DNA of 64,000 nucleotides, taken from assembly GCA_024138015.1 (NCBI GenBank), contig JAMXBB010000001.1:89642497-89706496 (forward strand), given 5' to 3'. A program made the position numbers and the translations under genes. The first letter of the stretch is position 1, and each line of letters starts with the position of its first letter. A model generated the notes under the pieces. The model did not search any database. It was not told the origin of the DNA and worked only from the letters and a program-made list of their open reading frames with translations. The DNA comes from Lumnitzera littorea. Taxonomy: Eukaryota > Streptophyta > Magnoliopsida > Myrtales > Combretaceae. Shown piece after piece: positions 35,375 to 45,898 of the stretch.

Positions 35375-36270
35375 ATGAATGCTTTAAATCAACAAATGCT
35401 AATTTACAACCACATCAGCTATCTCGGACAAATCGAGCAACAAACATCAATCAACACAATTCATATTTCATATCCCTACTCATCAACAAACAGTAGCAAT
35501 AACCATACAGGGCTTGCATCCACTGGTGGTGTAATTAGGGATTCACAGGGACACTAGATCCTACGGTATACCTATAAATTAGGATGTGTACATGTAGTGG
35601 CGGCTGAATTATAGGGCATCTATTGAGGAAGCAATAACTGTATACGACTAAGGTTTGATAAAAGTCGAAATAGAAACTGATTCCAGCACTGCACTATGTA
35701 ATTAAGGATTCACAGGGACACTGGATCCTAAGATATAGCTATAAACTAGGATGTGTAGATGTAGTGGCGGCTGAATTATAGGGCATCTATTGGGGAATCA
35801 GTAACTGTATACGACTTGGGTTTGATAAAGTTGAAATAGAAACCGATTCTAGCATTGCACTATCTTATTTAAACGAGCAAGTGAATCAAAGATTAAAATA
35901 CAAGAAAATTGTTATCTTGTGCAGCAAAAGCATTTGCCGACTGAAGGACTGGTCGAGACTTCAGCAAATACCTCGTGAAGCCAATCGCATAGCCGATCAC
36001 ATGGCTAGATGGGCAAGTAAGTGTGATGACGTTTTCGTTCCATTTGAAAAGCCACCTACAGTTTTTGCTAGATCTGCTCTAGAATGGGATATGGCTGGAT
36101 ATGGTTGTACAAGGAAAAGTAGAAAGAGTCTGTAAGGCCCAATGATATAAGGCCAGTATGTATGCCCCATATGGGAGGACTGTGTCTTAAGTATTGTATA
36201 CCTGTACCGTGTTTTTTGTGTTAATGAAATTATCCTAGTTTACCTACGAAAAATAAAAAATAAAAAAGTA
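35375..36270 (+). pseudogene. 5'-truncated LINE 3' end with RNase H-like domain
   Basis: Encodes an RNase H-like domain (RVT_3 type): GGVIRDSQGH, VVAAEL-GIYWG (catalytic-type E), VEIETDSSIAL (D), RDW/KDWSRLQ-IPREANRIADHMARWA (D in IADH). The last part is open at 35881-36135. The first strand with its catalytic D is not recognisable. The N-terminal half of the domain is duplicated in tandem (35531-35697 and 35698-35863). An A-rich AAAAATAAAAAATAAAAAAG tail at about 36248-36267 fits a LINE 3' end. Confidence 0.72.
35531..35863 (+). repeat. 167-bp tandem duplication inside the RNase H segment
   Basis: Copy 1 (35531-35697) and copy 2 (35698-35863) both run from GTAATTA-GGATTCACAGGGACACT to GCACTAT and are about 90% alike. 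Because 167 is not a multiple of 3, the duplication also breaks the frame. Confidence 0.93.
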
Positions 36271-38374
36271 GTAATACATCATTTTATAACTAGTACTTCG
36301 GAGTTCATTTGATATGGGTGTCATATATTCGAACAACATTTTCAAACATATGGGTGATAATTGATATTGCCAGTTTTGTAATATTAGTGTAATTGTTCTT
36401 TGGGAGATAAATGGATACATTTACTGTAATTGTAATTATACAGTAAAAAGAATGCTAATCTTCAAATAAAAGGGATAAAAGTAATAATAGGACAAGCAGA
36501 AGCAGCCGGTTTTAATTTTCTTTGGCCTTTTTTTTATTTTTTCTCGCAAGTTAAATAAGTCAGGTCAAAGAGTCTGCTTGAAAATTTCCAAGTTTTACTC
36601 AGCCTATTCGCACAGCATCAGTAAAAAAAGATAATCATAATAGAGCTCGGTCTTCATTGCCAGTCTTCACATCAATAATTCATAAACCATATATTCATCA
36701 TAACTTCTTGAATATTCTAATATTTTAATAACAACAAAAATATGTTCTAATCGCTAGTTAATTTTCAAAACAGATTATAGAAATAACGATATTTATGTCA
36801 TAAAAGATTTTACATTCAGTTTATGGAATGTGAAAAGTCAACGTAAAAAAAATCAACACCTTATCTAAATCCATTCGATGACTTAGCTTTGTCCTTAGAT
36901 ACAGCTTGGATGCATTTATTTGTTTCATTTTTCCTCTTATACTAATATATAGATCCTAAGTATTTTTCAAGTGTAAGAACAAGCGCATTAAGCATCGTGG
37001 TTCCACATAAACACTAGTCACGTGCACGTGTTTGTGATCTCTAATCTTAGTCTAAATTGGATCAGTTTTAATTATCAATTTCATCTTTGACTACGTAAGG
37101 ATTGGTTGTCTCATGTCAAATATAGAAAAGAATTAAACCATAACACCAATACTTGCTATCGTTATGTCCATCGTAAACTCCTCACCGTTGCCATACCCAG
37201 CACCCCCCTCTATAACCCATATCCATTAAAGGTGCTCACCAACATGTTCCGCACTTTCAAAACTAGAACCATAACCAGGTGAATAGATTTATAGTTTACC
37301 AAATAGCTAAGTTTATCGTTTACACCAACAAAGTCTGAGGATTGGTATAGCGCATTTTAAATGGTATTATATGTTACGAAACGAGAAGTCTCTCGCAGGA
37401 GATAGAGGTTTTAGTCATCATTTCTTTTTCAGATAAATATCATATATCTTCTATGACTGATTTGCTTTTTCCTCCATAACTTTTGGAAATGAGTTTCTAA
37501 ATCCTAAACCTTTTTAAAAATGTACTTTTAAATTCTATTTCACAACTTTTTGTTATAAAAAGGATAAAACTATGATAAAAAAATTAATAAAATAAAATGA
37601 AATAAAAGGGAAAATATTTAATAGAAGAGGTAAGACATGTGATCAACTTATTATCAAATCAACCGAAAAAATAGGTTATGTGATCTATTTATATAAATGA
37701 ATAATACCTCAATTATCTCGAATGGTTGGAAGGACTTAATGTGGTGGACCATAGCTATTGAAGTGAAAGAATTATCTTCGATGGATTTGTTAGTTGCATT
37801 GATTCCCTAATAGAATTTTTTTTTTTTTTTTTTTGTTTTTAACATTTATGGTGGAGGTTAGTGATGAACGACTAAATAGATAACTACTACCACTCAAGGT
37901 GGTTTAGACTCAGCCTAAGGCATCACTGCTCACTTGCACTCGTAGGTTGTATGACTTAGTCGAAATGATGAGCATTGACAACCTTCCCCATCAGGTGAAA
38001 CGTAACGCGAATCAGCTACTATGGGTCAATTATGACTTAGAATTAGAAATAGGTACAATGTGAATAAGTTATTAATTATTCCCTCGTTTTTAAAATTGCG
38101 TCTTAGACCCCTATTTCGACTTTTACATAACCTTTTTTCCTAATATATTACATTTTAAATTTTATTTTCTTTTTATTGTTTCTTCCAAATAAAAATAGTA
38201 AATTAAGTCCAAATGAACTATTTTTAAAGATTTACAAGTCTAAATAGACAATTTAAAGATAATGGGGACTAAGTGTATATGGAACAAAAATAAGATAGTA
38301 TAATTATCATTTTTCTCATTTGAAGTCATTTAACAAGTATTATAAAAAAACCCAATGGACCCTTATTTATGTAC
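36271..38374. other. No gene; AT-rich with small MITE-like pieces
   Basis: No coding. A 12-bp palindrome CACGTGCACGTG (two G-boxes) is at 37019-37030. At 38095-38285 CTTAGACCCCTATT and ATGGGGACTAAG form short inverted ends, a possible MITE. A poly-T run is at 37818-37834. Confidence 0.45.
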
Positions 38375-38826
38375 TGTTATTCCTCAATTCCTATCAGTAG
38401 TTGATTAAGGTCTGCACATACTAAACCTACAAAACAATGCACAATAAAAGGATATCGAGAGGTTGTTTAGTGTAATCACTCCAATACTTAAGTCAACAAT
38501 AGACTTTTTGTGGACTAAAATACTAAGTGTGAAGGCTTAGAATGCATAGGTTGTAAAGAGCCTTATCGTTAGGTAGATGTCTAGTATTTATAGTGGAGTG
38601 GAGCCGACCGTTGGAGATTAGTTGGCGAAAGATACCTTCTCCTGCAAGTGTAGGAAAGTAGAGTTGTCATGTTCGACGTATCCTTAATATTTAAAATGTG
38701 GCTGTTTTATCCTTATCTTGTAGTTTATGGTCGTTACAATTTTCCATGGGCTTAGGCCATTAAGGGTCAGGACCCTAGGCTTAAGGCCTACAAAGGCGAG
38801 TTTAGGGAGGCAAGGTTTGGCTTACC
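38375..38826 (-). repeat. Element B 3' LTR (inner end truncated)
   Basis: Collinear with 45899 onward (AAGGTCTGCACATACT, CAACAATAGACTTTTTGTG, ACCGTTGGAGATTAGTTGGCG) until TTGGCTTA at about 38826, where similarity stops. The segment ending TCCCGTCAACA in the right LTR and any polypurine tract are missing. Confidence 0.88.
38585..38592 (-). promoter_or_regulatory. TATA box in element B 3' LTR
   Basis: TATTTATA on the plus strand (TATAAATA on the element strand), matching 46106-46113 in the other LTR. Confidence 0.5.
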
Positions 38827-39395
38827 AAGGAAGAGGCAAAGAGAAGGAATGCGTGGGCCACTCAAACGTAATTAATCTAACTCCAAGAGGTTCGATCCAA
38901 TGCCATGATATCGATGCGATGAGGTTGTAGATCTAAAGCGATGGATGATCTAAGGTGAGAAGGTCCGAAGTAGTGAGTCATCCTAGGCAATGATCTGCCG
39001 GTTTGAAAGTGTTCGAGGCTAGGCGGGCAGGGGTGCTAAAGTGCTCTAATGCTACAGACCGATCTGCTTGAACATGGCCTGGTAAGAATTGAGTGGACAT
39101 AGGTGCATCATGTCTTTGTAACATCAACTAGGTGCAGATCGAATGGGCCCTAAAGAAATTTCCTGTTAAAGAGACTTTCAAAATGCAACTTTTGCCTACT
39201 TATACTCCGTGCATTAAATGCAACGTAATAAGTGTTGTGTTGTAGCAAACTAGCATGCAACTACATGCTTTTTGCCCTTTTAAAGGTGGCCGTCCAATCG
39301 AGATGTTTTCCATGTGTCTATTAAGCAGCATTCCAAGAGATTTGTGTTTATACGTATCCCCACAACCACTTGTACAGCTTCTCAGGTGATTTTCT
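38827..39395 (+). other. Region upstream of the opposite-strand gene in element B
   Basis: Higher GC than most of the window, no coding pattern. Probably promoter and upstream DNA of the opposite-strand gene whose TATA box is at 39396. Confidence 0.4.
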
Positions 39396-39405
39396 TATAT
39401 ATAGG
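39396..39405 (+). promoter_or_regulatory. TATA box of the opposite-strand gene
   Basis: TATATATAGG, 125-135 bp before the ATG at 39530, on the strand opposite to element B's own promoter. Inferred from sequence and spacing only. Confidence 0.5.
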
Positions 39406-41188
39406 AGGATTACAAACAGAGAATGCTTTTCTACAATCTTTTCACTCAGTTGTCATAATTTCTACGTTAGTATTCGAACTCTCAAACCTTCTTCAAAAGC
39501 TTTAATTTTTCTTTTCAAGAATCACAATCATGTCTACCAATAAGAGTGAGGCTAACTCTTCTTTGTAGGAACTTACCTCCAATTCAGATTCTATAAGGAA
39601 TGATCCTTCTCGAGTGCAGAAAGGCGAAGTGTCGTCACTAGCACAACTCAACCAGCCTATGAGGATGGCTGTGGAAGCGTTGGATAAGGCTAGAATCATC
39701 AATGCTATCCCTAGAGACGTGTACGCGGATATTCTCTTACCCCCCATTAAGGATTTATTCGACGCTCCTGGTACAGGAAAGGGGCCTAACTGCTATATAA
39801 GCAAAAGTAAGGATTTTGCCCCTAACTGGGTCACTAGCAACTTCCTCATAGGGGCGATACCCGGATGACATATTAGGTTGCCTTGCAAGGACAAATGGAT
39901 GGCCCTACTATCAAGGAGGCGCTTCACGATTTTCAAGAAGTGCCTTGAGTTCAGGCAGCACCTCCCCCGAAGTCATTTTAAGAGGGAGTTTTTTTACTAC
40001 CACCGCTATAGCACATTGCAGATCCCTACGAATGGGTGGAGGGTATTGAAGGCATTCTAAGCGCTTTGTGAATACCTAATGATAAAGGCTACTCTCGAGT
40101 TCTTCTGCCACTTCTACATGTAGAAGAGCGTTGGGGGGATGGCCTTACCTCCAACCACACTTAGGAAAGAAATTGTTCTACGGCCTTGTTGACTTAGTCA
40201 AAGGCTAGCAGGATGAATACGTGGTGGTAGAGTTGCCCGAAGAGGCTACCTTTTGGACCCAATCGACTAGAATAGTCCATACTGTAGGTGAGAAGAGGCT
40301 TAGGCTAAGTGACGCTGATGTGGTCTAGGAGATCTTGGCCTTCATGGAGCTGAGAGGTGGCCAGGAGATCAATGCTGCAGAGATTATAGGAAGGTATTTC
40401 CAACGCTTGATCTTCGAGCTCTTCCCTAACATGAAGAAAGCTATAGCGAAGAAGTGGGTTGAAGATACTGGTTCATTCCTACACACTTGTTTGTTATGCT
40501 AATGTCATGGTGCTTCATCCAACGCTTATAGGATGGGTGGACTTCCTTGGTCGTGCTGGTCACGGCAGTGTTTTACAAATGGTAGTGGTAATTCCTTTGA
40601 TTTGTCCCTGTTTTCTTTTTCTAACCTTTAGATCGGTCTTCCTGTAGGCAAGAGCTTGGCTCCGAGGGTACATCATTTGTCTATAGACAATCTGATGAGC
40701 CGATGCCAAGTGAAGGCAGGTCAGCTAATAGGGAAGGCAGCAAAGCCGAAGCTGGGGCCTAGAGAGACCAGTAATTCATGGCCGAAGTCTATGCCTTGGG
40801 GGATTCCCCTTGTCATCCGGGACGAGCCAACAACTGTAGCACCTTTGAGCATGGCTCTGCTCATTCCTGCTATCTACTTGTCCAAGCCCATCATTGTGGA
40901 CAACAAAAGTGTTGATGCGGAGGGGTCAGACGTGTAGGTGCTTTCCCTTTTTAAGGCAGTTAAGGAAGGGATCGAAGAGATAGTTGCCCCACTTGCAGCT
41001 ACGGGCAACAAGCGTAAGGTTTCCGAGGTACTCGGGAAACCAAGTCCAAGGACGAAGAAGCAAAAGCCCCTGGCAAGGGAACCTTGAGCCAAGGGGAAAT
41101 GGAGTAAGTGGCCCTTGTCTCATCCCTTCCAGAGCGTCGATGATGTTGGAGACAAGTTTTTAGATGTCCTCAACAATATCTAAAAGAT

Positions 41189-41216
41189 GGGGCTAGGGCT
41201 GGGGCTGGGGCTAGGG
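41189..41216 (+). repeat. GGGGCT/GGGCTA repeat with G-quadruplex potential
   Basis: Five G runs of 3-4 bases separated by CTA or CT, within the opposite-strand gene, giving a Gly-Leu repeat in its frame. Not telomeric (the plant telomere unit is TTTAGGG). Confidence 0.8.
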
Positions 41217-41492
41217 CTAGACTCATTCATAAAAGTGCCATACACTTCCTTGGATAAGGCACTGAAGAGGGGGGCCCTCGAGATGGAGAAGAAGAGGGCC
41301 AAAGGAAAGATCCTGCGGCTAAAATGGGAGGTCTATGCTAGTGACTTGACGCTGTGATAGCAGACCCTTAGTTACCAAGCTTCAATGGGGTCTTACACCC
41401 CTGGTGACTGGGCTGTGTTGGAAAGGATCTCCCAAGAGGGTGTAGGCGACCCCATACAAACTATAGGCCACTTGAATACCCTAATGTGATAG

Positions 41493-41568
41493 GTAAATCT
41501 TCCATGATGTTGTGGTGTTGTATTTTAGTGTTTGATACTAACTTGTGTGTTCTATTTTCATCTTATAG
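41493..41568 (+). other. Putative intron in the opposite-strand gene
   Basis: Donor AG|GTAAAT at 41493 and acceptor TTATAG at 41563-41568, with a TACTAAC branch-point-like box at 41537-41543. The 76-bp length is near the plant minimum. The pyrimidine-rich, stop-dense text between contrasts with the flanking frame. Confidence 0.5.
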
Positions 41569-42689
41569 TACTACAGCTAAGTGCTCTTCGAGCTGAGTAA
41601 GTCTCATGCCACCTAAAAAGAGGTAACTAGATTGCGGGAGGAGTTGCTTGCATCGACAAAAGAAGTGCCTACTAGAAGCGGAGACTTCTAGCAGGAGGTA
41701 CTTAAGAAAATTTGCTCAAGCTAACAAGCGCCTTTACCGCTTTATTATGTAGGTGGCAAGGCTTCAAGCGAGGCTCAAGCATGCGGAGCAAGAGATGGGC
41801 AAAGTAAAGAAGGATGCTCGGAAGGTTACATAACTAAAGGCTTGGTTGGAGAACGAGCAGAAGACTAAGGCTCGTCTCTCGCAACAACTAGAGGAGGAGG
41901 GCATAGCTAGGGCCCGAATCAAAAAAGAAAATGCCAAACTGAAGGCTTCTATAGCTAGGTTGAAAGCCAAGCTAGCGACGAAGGCGTTTGAGTGTGTAGG
42001 TGTTAGGGCCACATCGCTCGATCTGGCTAGCTTGAAGGCTACTTTGAAGCAATAAGTTGGGGAGCTGCAGGATAGAGTTTTGGTTTTGGAGATGAAAGAG
42101 ATCATCTCTAAGATGGAGAGTAGGGAGGTCTTTAGCGATGCTGTCGCAAGGAAGGCGATTGCCAACTACAGGGCCACCAAGGAGTGGTTAGAGGAGTTGG
42201 AGGACTTATCTACTGATTTCACCCGCTTCACCAGGAGAGAAATCCTCACCCATTATCTAGATTTGGACTTGAGCTTCCTCAATTTTCTAGACTCCCCTAC
42301 ATTCAATAAGAAGAGGGAAACCCTGACGCGGAGGGAGTTTGCTTAGGCAACCGTCAAAGACGCAAGTACGTCCTCTGGTGCCAGGGCGGGGTAAGGCAGG
42401 GCACTTTTACATCCGACCCTACTTTGGCAACTCAACAGGAAGATACCTTAGAACCTATCCTTGGGGAAGATCTGCCCATGGGGGGTCTTACCACTCCTTA
42501 TTTGCATGTCTCGTGCTCCTTTGCGGCTCAAGGCCTTCTGGCTGAAGTGCCTGCGGATCAGCGCTCGAAGTAGATTGATGCCTTGGATTTTTCAGAGTTA
42601 CCCGAAATAACTGATCTTAAGTAGTTGCAAGGTTCTGTAATTTTTTTTTTCTCTTATATGATTAGGGCCGAGATGCCGGCCTTTGCTCT

Positions 42690-42716
42690 GTAAATAAAGG
42701 TGTAGAATAAATAAAT
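42690..42716 (+). terminator. Poly(A) signals of the opposite-strand gene
   Basis: AATAAA at 42693-42698 and overlapping AATAAATAAA at 42707-42716, after the end of the coiled-coil gene and before the tandem array. Confidence 0.5.
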
Positions 42717-42771
42717 GAAGTTTTTCGAAAGTCTTTCGCTATTCTCTTTGTAAATTTTGTAGAGCCTTGGT

Positions 42772-43381
42772 CAAGGTTTTGTTGGGAGAGTTCCTTTGTG
42801 TAAGGGGTATTTCCCTTTATTGAGGTTATCTTAAGGTGTCAAGTCAGTGGTGTTCCTTCCTGTCCAGTTCGTAGGAGTTCCTCTATGTAAGGGGTATTTC
42901 CCTTTGCTAAGGTTACCCTAAGGGAATCAAGTCGGTGGCATTCCGACTCACCCGATTCGTAAGAGTTTCTCTATGTAAAGGGTGTTTCTCCTTATTGAGG
43001 TTACCCTAAGGGGACTAGGTTGGTGGCTTTCCGACCCACCTGGTTTGTGGAAGTTCTTCTATGCAAGGGGTATTTCCCCTTGCCGAAGTTATCTTAAAAG
43101 GGTCAGGTCGGTGGCGTTCCGACCTTCCTGGTTCGTAGGAGTTCCTCTATGTAAAGGGTGCTTCCCCTTGCCGAAGTTACCCCAAGGGGGTCAGGTTAGT
43201 GGCATTTCGAACTTATCGATTTTTGGGAGTTCTTCTATGCAAGGGGTATTTCCCCTTACCGAGGATACCCTAAGAAGGTTAGGTTAGTAGCTTTCTAACT
43301 TGCCCAATTCATGAGAGTTCCTCTATGTAATGGGTGTTTTTCCTTACCAAGGTTATCCTAAAGGGGTCAGGTCGATGCTGG
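42772..43381. repeat. 88-bp tandem array, 7 units, in element B
   Basis: The marker TAAGGGGTAT (or TAAAGGGTGT/CAAGGGGTAT) occurs at 42801, 42888, 42976, 43064, 43152, 43240 and 43328, a spacing of 87 then 88 bp. Each unit also has GTTACCCTAAGGGG-like, GTGGC-TTCCGAC and GGAGTTCCTCTATG text. The period is not a multiple of 3, so it is not a repeated peptide. It lies where the opposite-strand gene and the truncated pol converge. Confidence 0.96.
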
Positions 43382-43429
43382 CCAACCCGAGTAACTATTC
43401 GTGTGCCTTTTTGAAAGGCTGGCAAGGCG

Positions 43430-44145
43430 ACCGACCAAGTGAATCTATTCAAATTTGCCCATAAGAGGGCAATGATTTCATCTTCCACTTTAGCTGAGGT
43501 CTTAATCCTGACTTTTGTTGTTTGGTCGAGAGAGTCACCGATTTAGACGTCTTCGATTTTTTCTCCGGGCTCGCCCCTTTCAACCGGTCTCTCCTATGGG
43601 CCCATCTCTAGGGCGAAGACGCCATCACCTTTCATCACCTTGACGTATAGCTCTCGTGAGAGCTTCTAATTGCACCTGCATACTCCCTACCTCGTGGGCA
43701 TCAAGAATTTAGCCTTCAGATGTAGGGAAGATGTGATCATCCTAAATGCGTGTAGGCTTGGTCTTCCCAAGAACACATTATAAGGGGAGGGACAATCAAT
43801 CACAACGAACTCCATGAGTCATTATGCCATGTGGTCGTTATCGCTAAGTTCTATGTCTAGCGTAATGATGCCCTTGGCTCGAATTGTGCTACCGTTGAAG
43901 CCGATCAAATTGTGGTAGTACGGCTTTATCTTTATTAGCAGCTTCTTCCTCATCTTGTCATATGTGTGGAGGAAGAGTATATCGGTGGAGTTACTAGTGT
44001 CCACTATGATCTTTAAGACCTCAAATTTTGAGATCCTTACCCCAATCACCAGGGCATCTTGGTGGGGAGTATTGAACCCTTCAAGGTCGGCGTCGGAGAA
44101 GGAGATGGAAGTATCTAACTTCTGTCTCCTCTCCTTAACTGCCAA
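43430..44145 (-). pseudogene. Element B protease and truncated start of pol
   Basis: Minus frame 44145-43822: SISFSDADLEGFNTPHQDAL, then LKIIVDTSNSTDILF, where D-T-S-N-S stands at the D-S/T-G-S active site (Gly lost), FDKM-like YDKM, LIGFNGS. It continues [26 protein letters not shown] and, after stops, KVEDEIIALLWANLNRFTWS, the pre-RT segment of Tat pol. The reading ends at about 43430; no RT palm follows, so pol was lost here. Confidence 0.82.
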
Positions 44146-44169
44146 TACCTTTGATTAGGCGTTAACCAA

Positions 44170-45807
44170 GTTGCTAATGTTCGGCCGGCTCCTAAGGTGC
44201 GAGCCCCCCATAATTACATTTATGACGCCATTAGGGGTACGATCATTATGACGGTCGTTATTCTACTCCGGTTGGGCGTCCTCAGTCCGTCGCTTCTAAG
44301 GTGCCTTGTCAATGTCATTGTTGAAATGGTCGTCATTCCGTTGATGTGCCATGTATTCATTAAAGAAGCCGCGTTGAATGGCATATTCAACAGCATTCTT
44401 CAATTGGAAGCACTCTTCAGTTGTATGGTTGTAATCTTCATAGAACTGATAGTATTTGTTGAAGTTCCGGCAATTGGGGTTACCTTGCATTTTCTACGAC
44501 CTCTGTAGTAAGTTTCGATGCTTCACTTTGGAATAGACTTGGGCTATGGGTCTATTTAGAGGTGTATACTAACTGTAAATGGGAGGGAGGAGAGGGTCAT
44601 GCTTTACTCAGCATTTCTTCTTCTTAGAGCTTTCCCCTTCTGGCCTGCTTAGCATCCTTTCGTCGAGGCGATCTTTAATGGATAATTTCTCTTTGTCTTG
44701 CTTCTGCTTGACCTTTCTCGGTCAGTATCGCGCTCAGCGTGAATGTTATCTTCCTAGTCAATGTACTTTTGGGCTTTGTTTTAGAAGTTGGCCAAGGTCT
44801 TTGGCTTACTTTTCACAAGTGATTGGAAGAAATCTCTCGAGGGCCTGATACTAAGTTATGCGACATGGACAACGACTCTGTCATCTAGCTAAGGGATCTC
44901 AACTACGGCGTTATTGAATTGGGCCACATAGTTGCATAGGGACTCATCTTTACCCTGCCTTACTAGGTACAAGGACGATGTATCCTTGGATGGGGGCTTA
45001 CTAGCCCTAAAATGGAGGCTAAACTTCCTGGCAGCTCATTAAAGGAGCTGATCAAATTGTTGGGGAGGTGGTTAAACTACGTCCATGTTGCCTTCCTTAG
45101 CATGCTTAGGAAAGCTTTGCATAATATGGCATCTCCATGACTGTGAAGGTTCATGAGGATACGAAAGTGGAGAAGATGGTCATCGAAGCCGATAGTTATC
45201 GGAGTTATCGGTGCCATCATACTAATCTAAGGACAAAAGTTTGCTGTTGGGAAGGCAGTACTTCATCCTAGACACCCTTAATGAAGGGAGTCTTGTTACT
45301 AGCAATTAGCACGGTGTCGCCAGCAAGCTTGCTCCCCTGTTGCTTGAAGAGTTGCTTTACCATTGCACGAAGTTCATTTAAGTCAGCATCATCTGGTGGG
45401 TGAGCTCATTATGTTGTTGAATGAGCCTGAACTCCCTGCAAGTTGGCTTCTTGCTCATTGCCAGCCAGAGCTCAGTTACGAGTAGCCGTAGACCTTGCTG
45501 GCTATTGTCATAGCAATGGATCAGGTTGCTGATTCCTTCCATTTTGCAGCAACTGCTGCTACTGGATGTTGTCATACCCAGTGTAGGCATCTGAAGCTTT
45601 AGGGTGGTGAGTTTGTTCGTTGCAATGCTCTGCTTCGTCTAGGCAAACTCAAAGCTCCCTGTTCTGCTTAGCATACTACTTAATCAGGTGCTCTGCGTAC
45701 TCTAAGCGTTCTTCCAGCATAGCTCTTAGGAGGGGCTAATTGCCCCCCAGGTTGGTTGGTTGGTTGTTCAACAACTGTTGATTTCCTTACTTATCGCGCT
45801 GAGACAT
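44170..45807 (-). pseudogene. Element B gag
   Basis: Begins MSQRDK (Met at 45807) about 90 bp from the primer-binding site. A central gag-like part (CKAFLSMLRKATWT, FNHLPNNLISSFNEL, RVKMSPYATMWPNSITP in shifting frames) matches the retrotrans_gag pattern of Tat elements. The knuckle at 44490-44296 reads KYYQFYEDYNHTTEECFQLKNAVEYAIQRG: the usual first Cys and first His are both Tyr. Gag would form the virus-like particle; broken by many stops. Confidence 0.75.
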
Positions 45808-45877
45808 AGTGTAGAAAGGCTTAATATAGGTTATGTGTTTGGTATGTTTAGGATTTCAGGTGTAGGAATTCTCGATT

Positions 45878-45898
45878 CCGACAGACGGTGCCAAAAGT
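45878..45898 (-). other. Element B primer-binding site
   Basis: On the minus strand directly after the 5' LTR comes ACTTTTGGCACCGTCTGT. TGGCACCGTCTGT has the TGG complementary to a tRNA CCA end, and is the C-to-T-type variant of the TGGCGCCGTCTGT site usual in Tat/RIRE2-like plant elements. It fixes the orientation of element B. Confidence 0.82.

Larger units (their letters stand above)
39530..42600 (+). pseudogene. Opposite-strand extra gene of element B (gypsy-type transposon protein-like, coiled coil)
   Basis: Reads antisense to gag-pro. From ATG 39530 one frame runs MSTNKSEANSSL, stop, ...EVSSLAQLNQPMRMAVEALD to about 40450 with several stops, probably by C-to-T change. The middle (40650-41100) is Lys/Pro-rich with a KRKV-type basic motif. 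A likely intron is at 41493-41568. The C-terminal third (41760-42300) is a strong coiled coil (EQEMGKVKKDARK, LSQQLEEEGIARARIKKENAKLKAS) followed by FSDAVARKAIANYRATKEWLEEL and a DLDLS motif. This architecture matches the extra antisense ORFs known in Tat-lineage elements, often annotated as 'putative gypsy-type transposon' protein. Function unknown; this copy is broken. Confidence 0.68.

Noticed and set aside
41189..41220. Interstitial telomere repeat
   Set aside because: The unit is GGGGCT/GGGCTA, not the plant TTTAGGG, and only about five units long.
41764..42165. 133-codon minus-strand open frame
   Set aside because: Mirror image of the coiled-coil part of the plus-strand gene in element B; hydrophobic Leu/Ser content is the complement of Lys/Glu/Ala codons.
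42772..43381. 88-bp repeats (and the 36-bp repeats at 19003-19497) as a CRISPR array
   Set aside because: Direct head-to-tail repeats without unique spacers, in a plant genome within retrotransposons.
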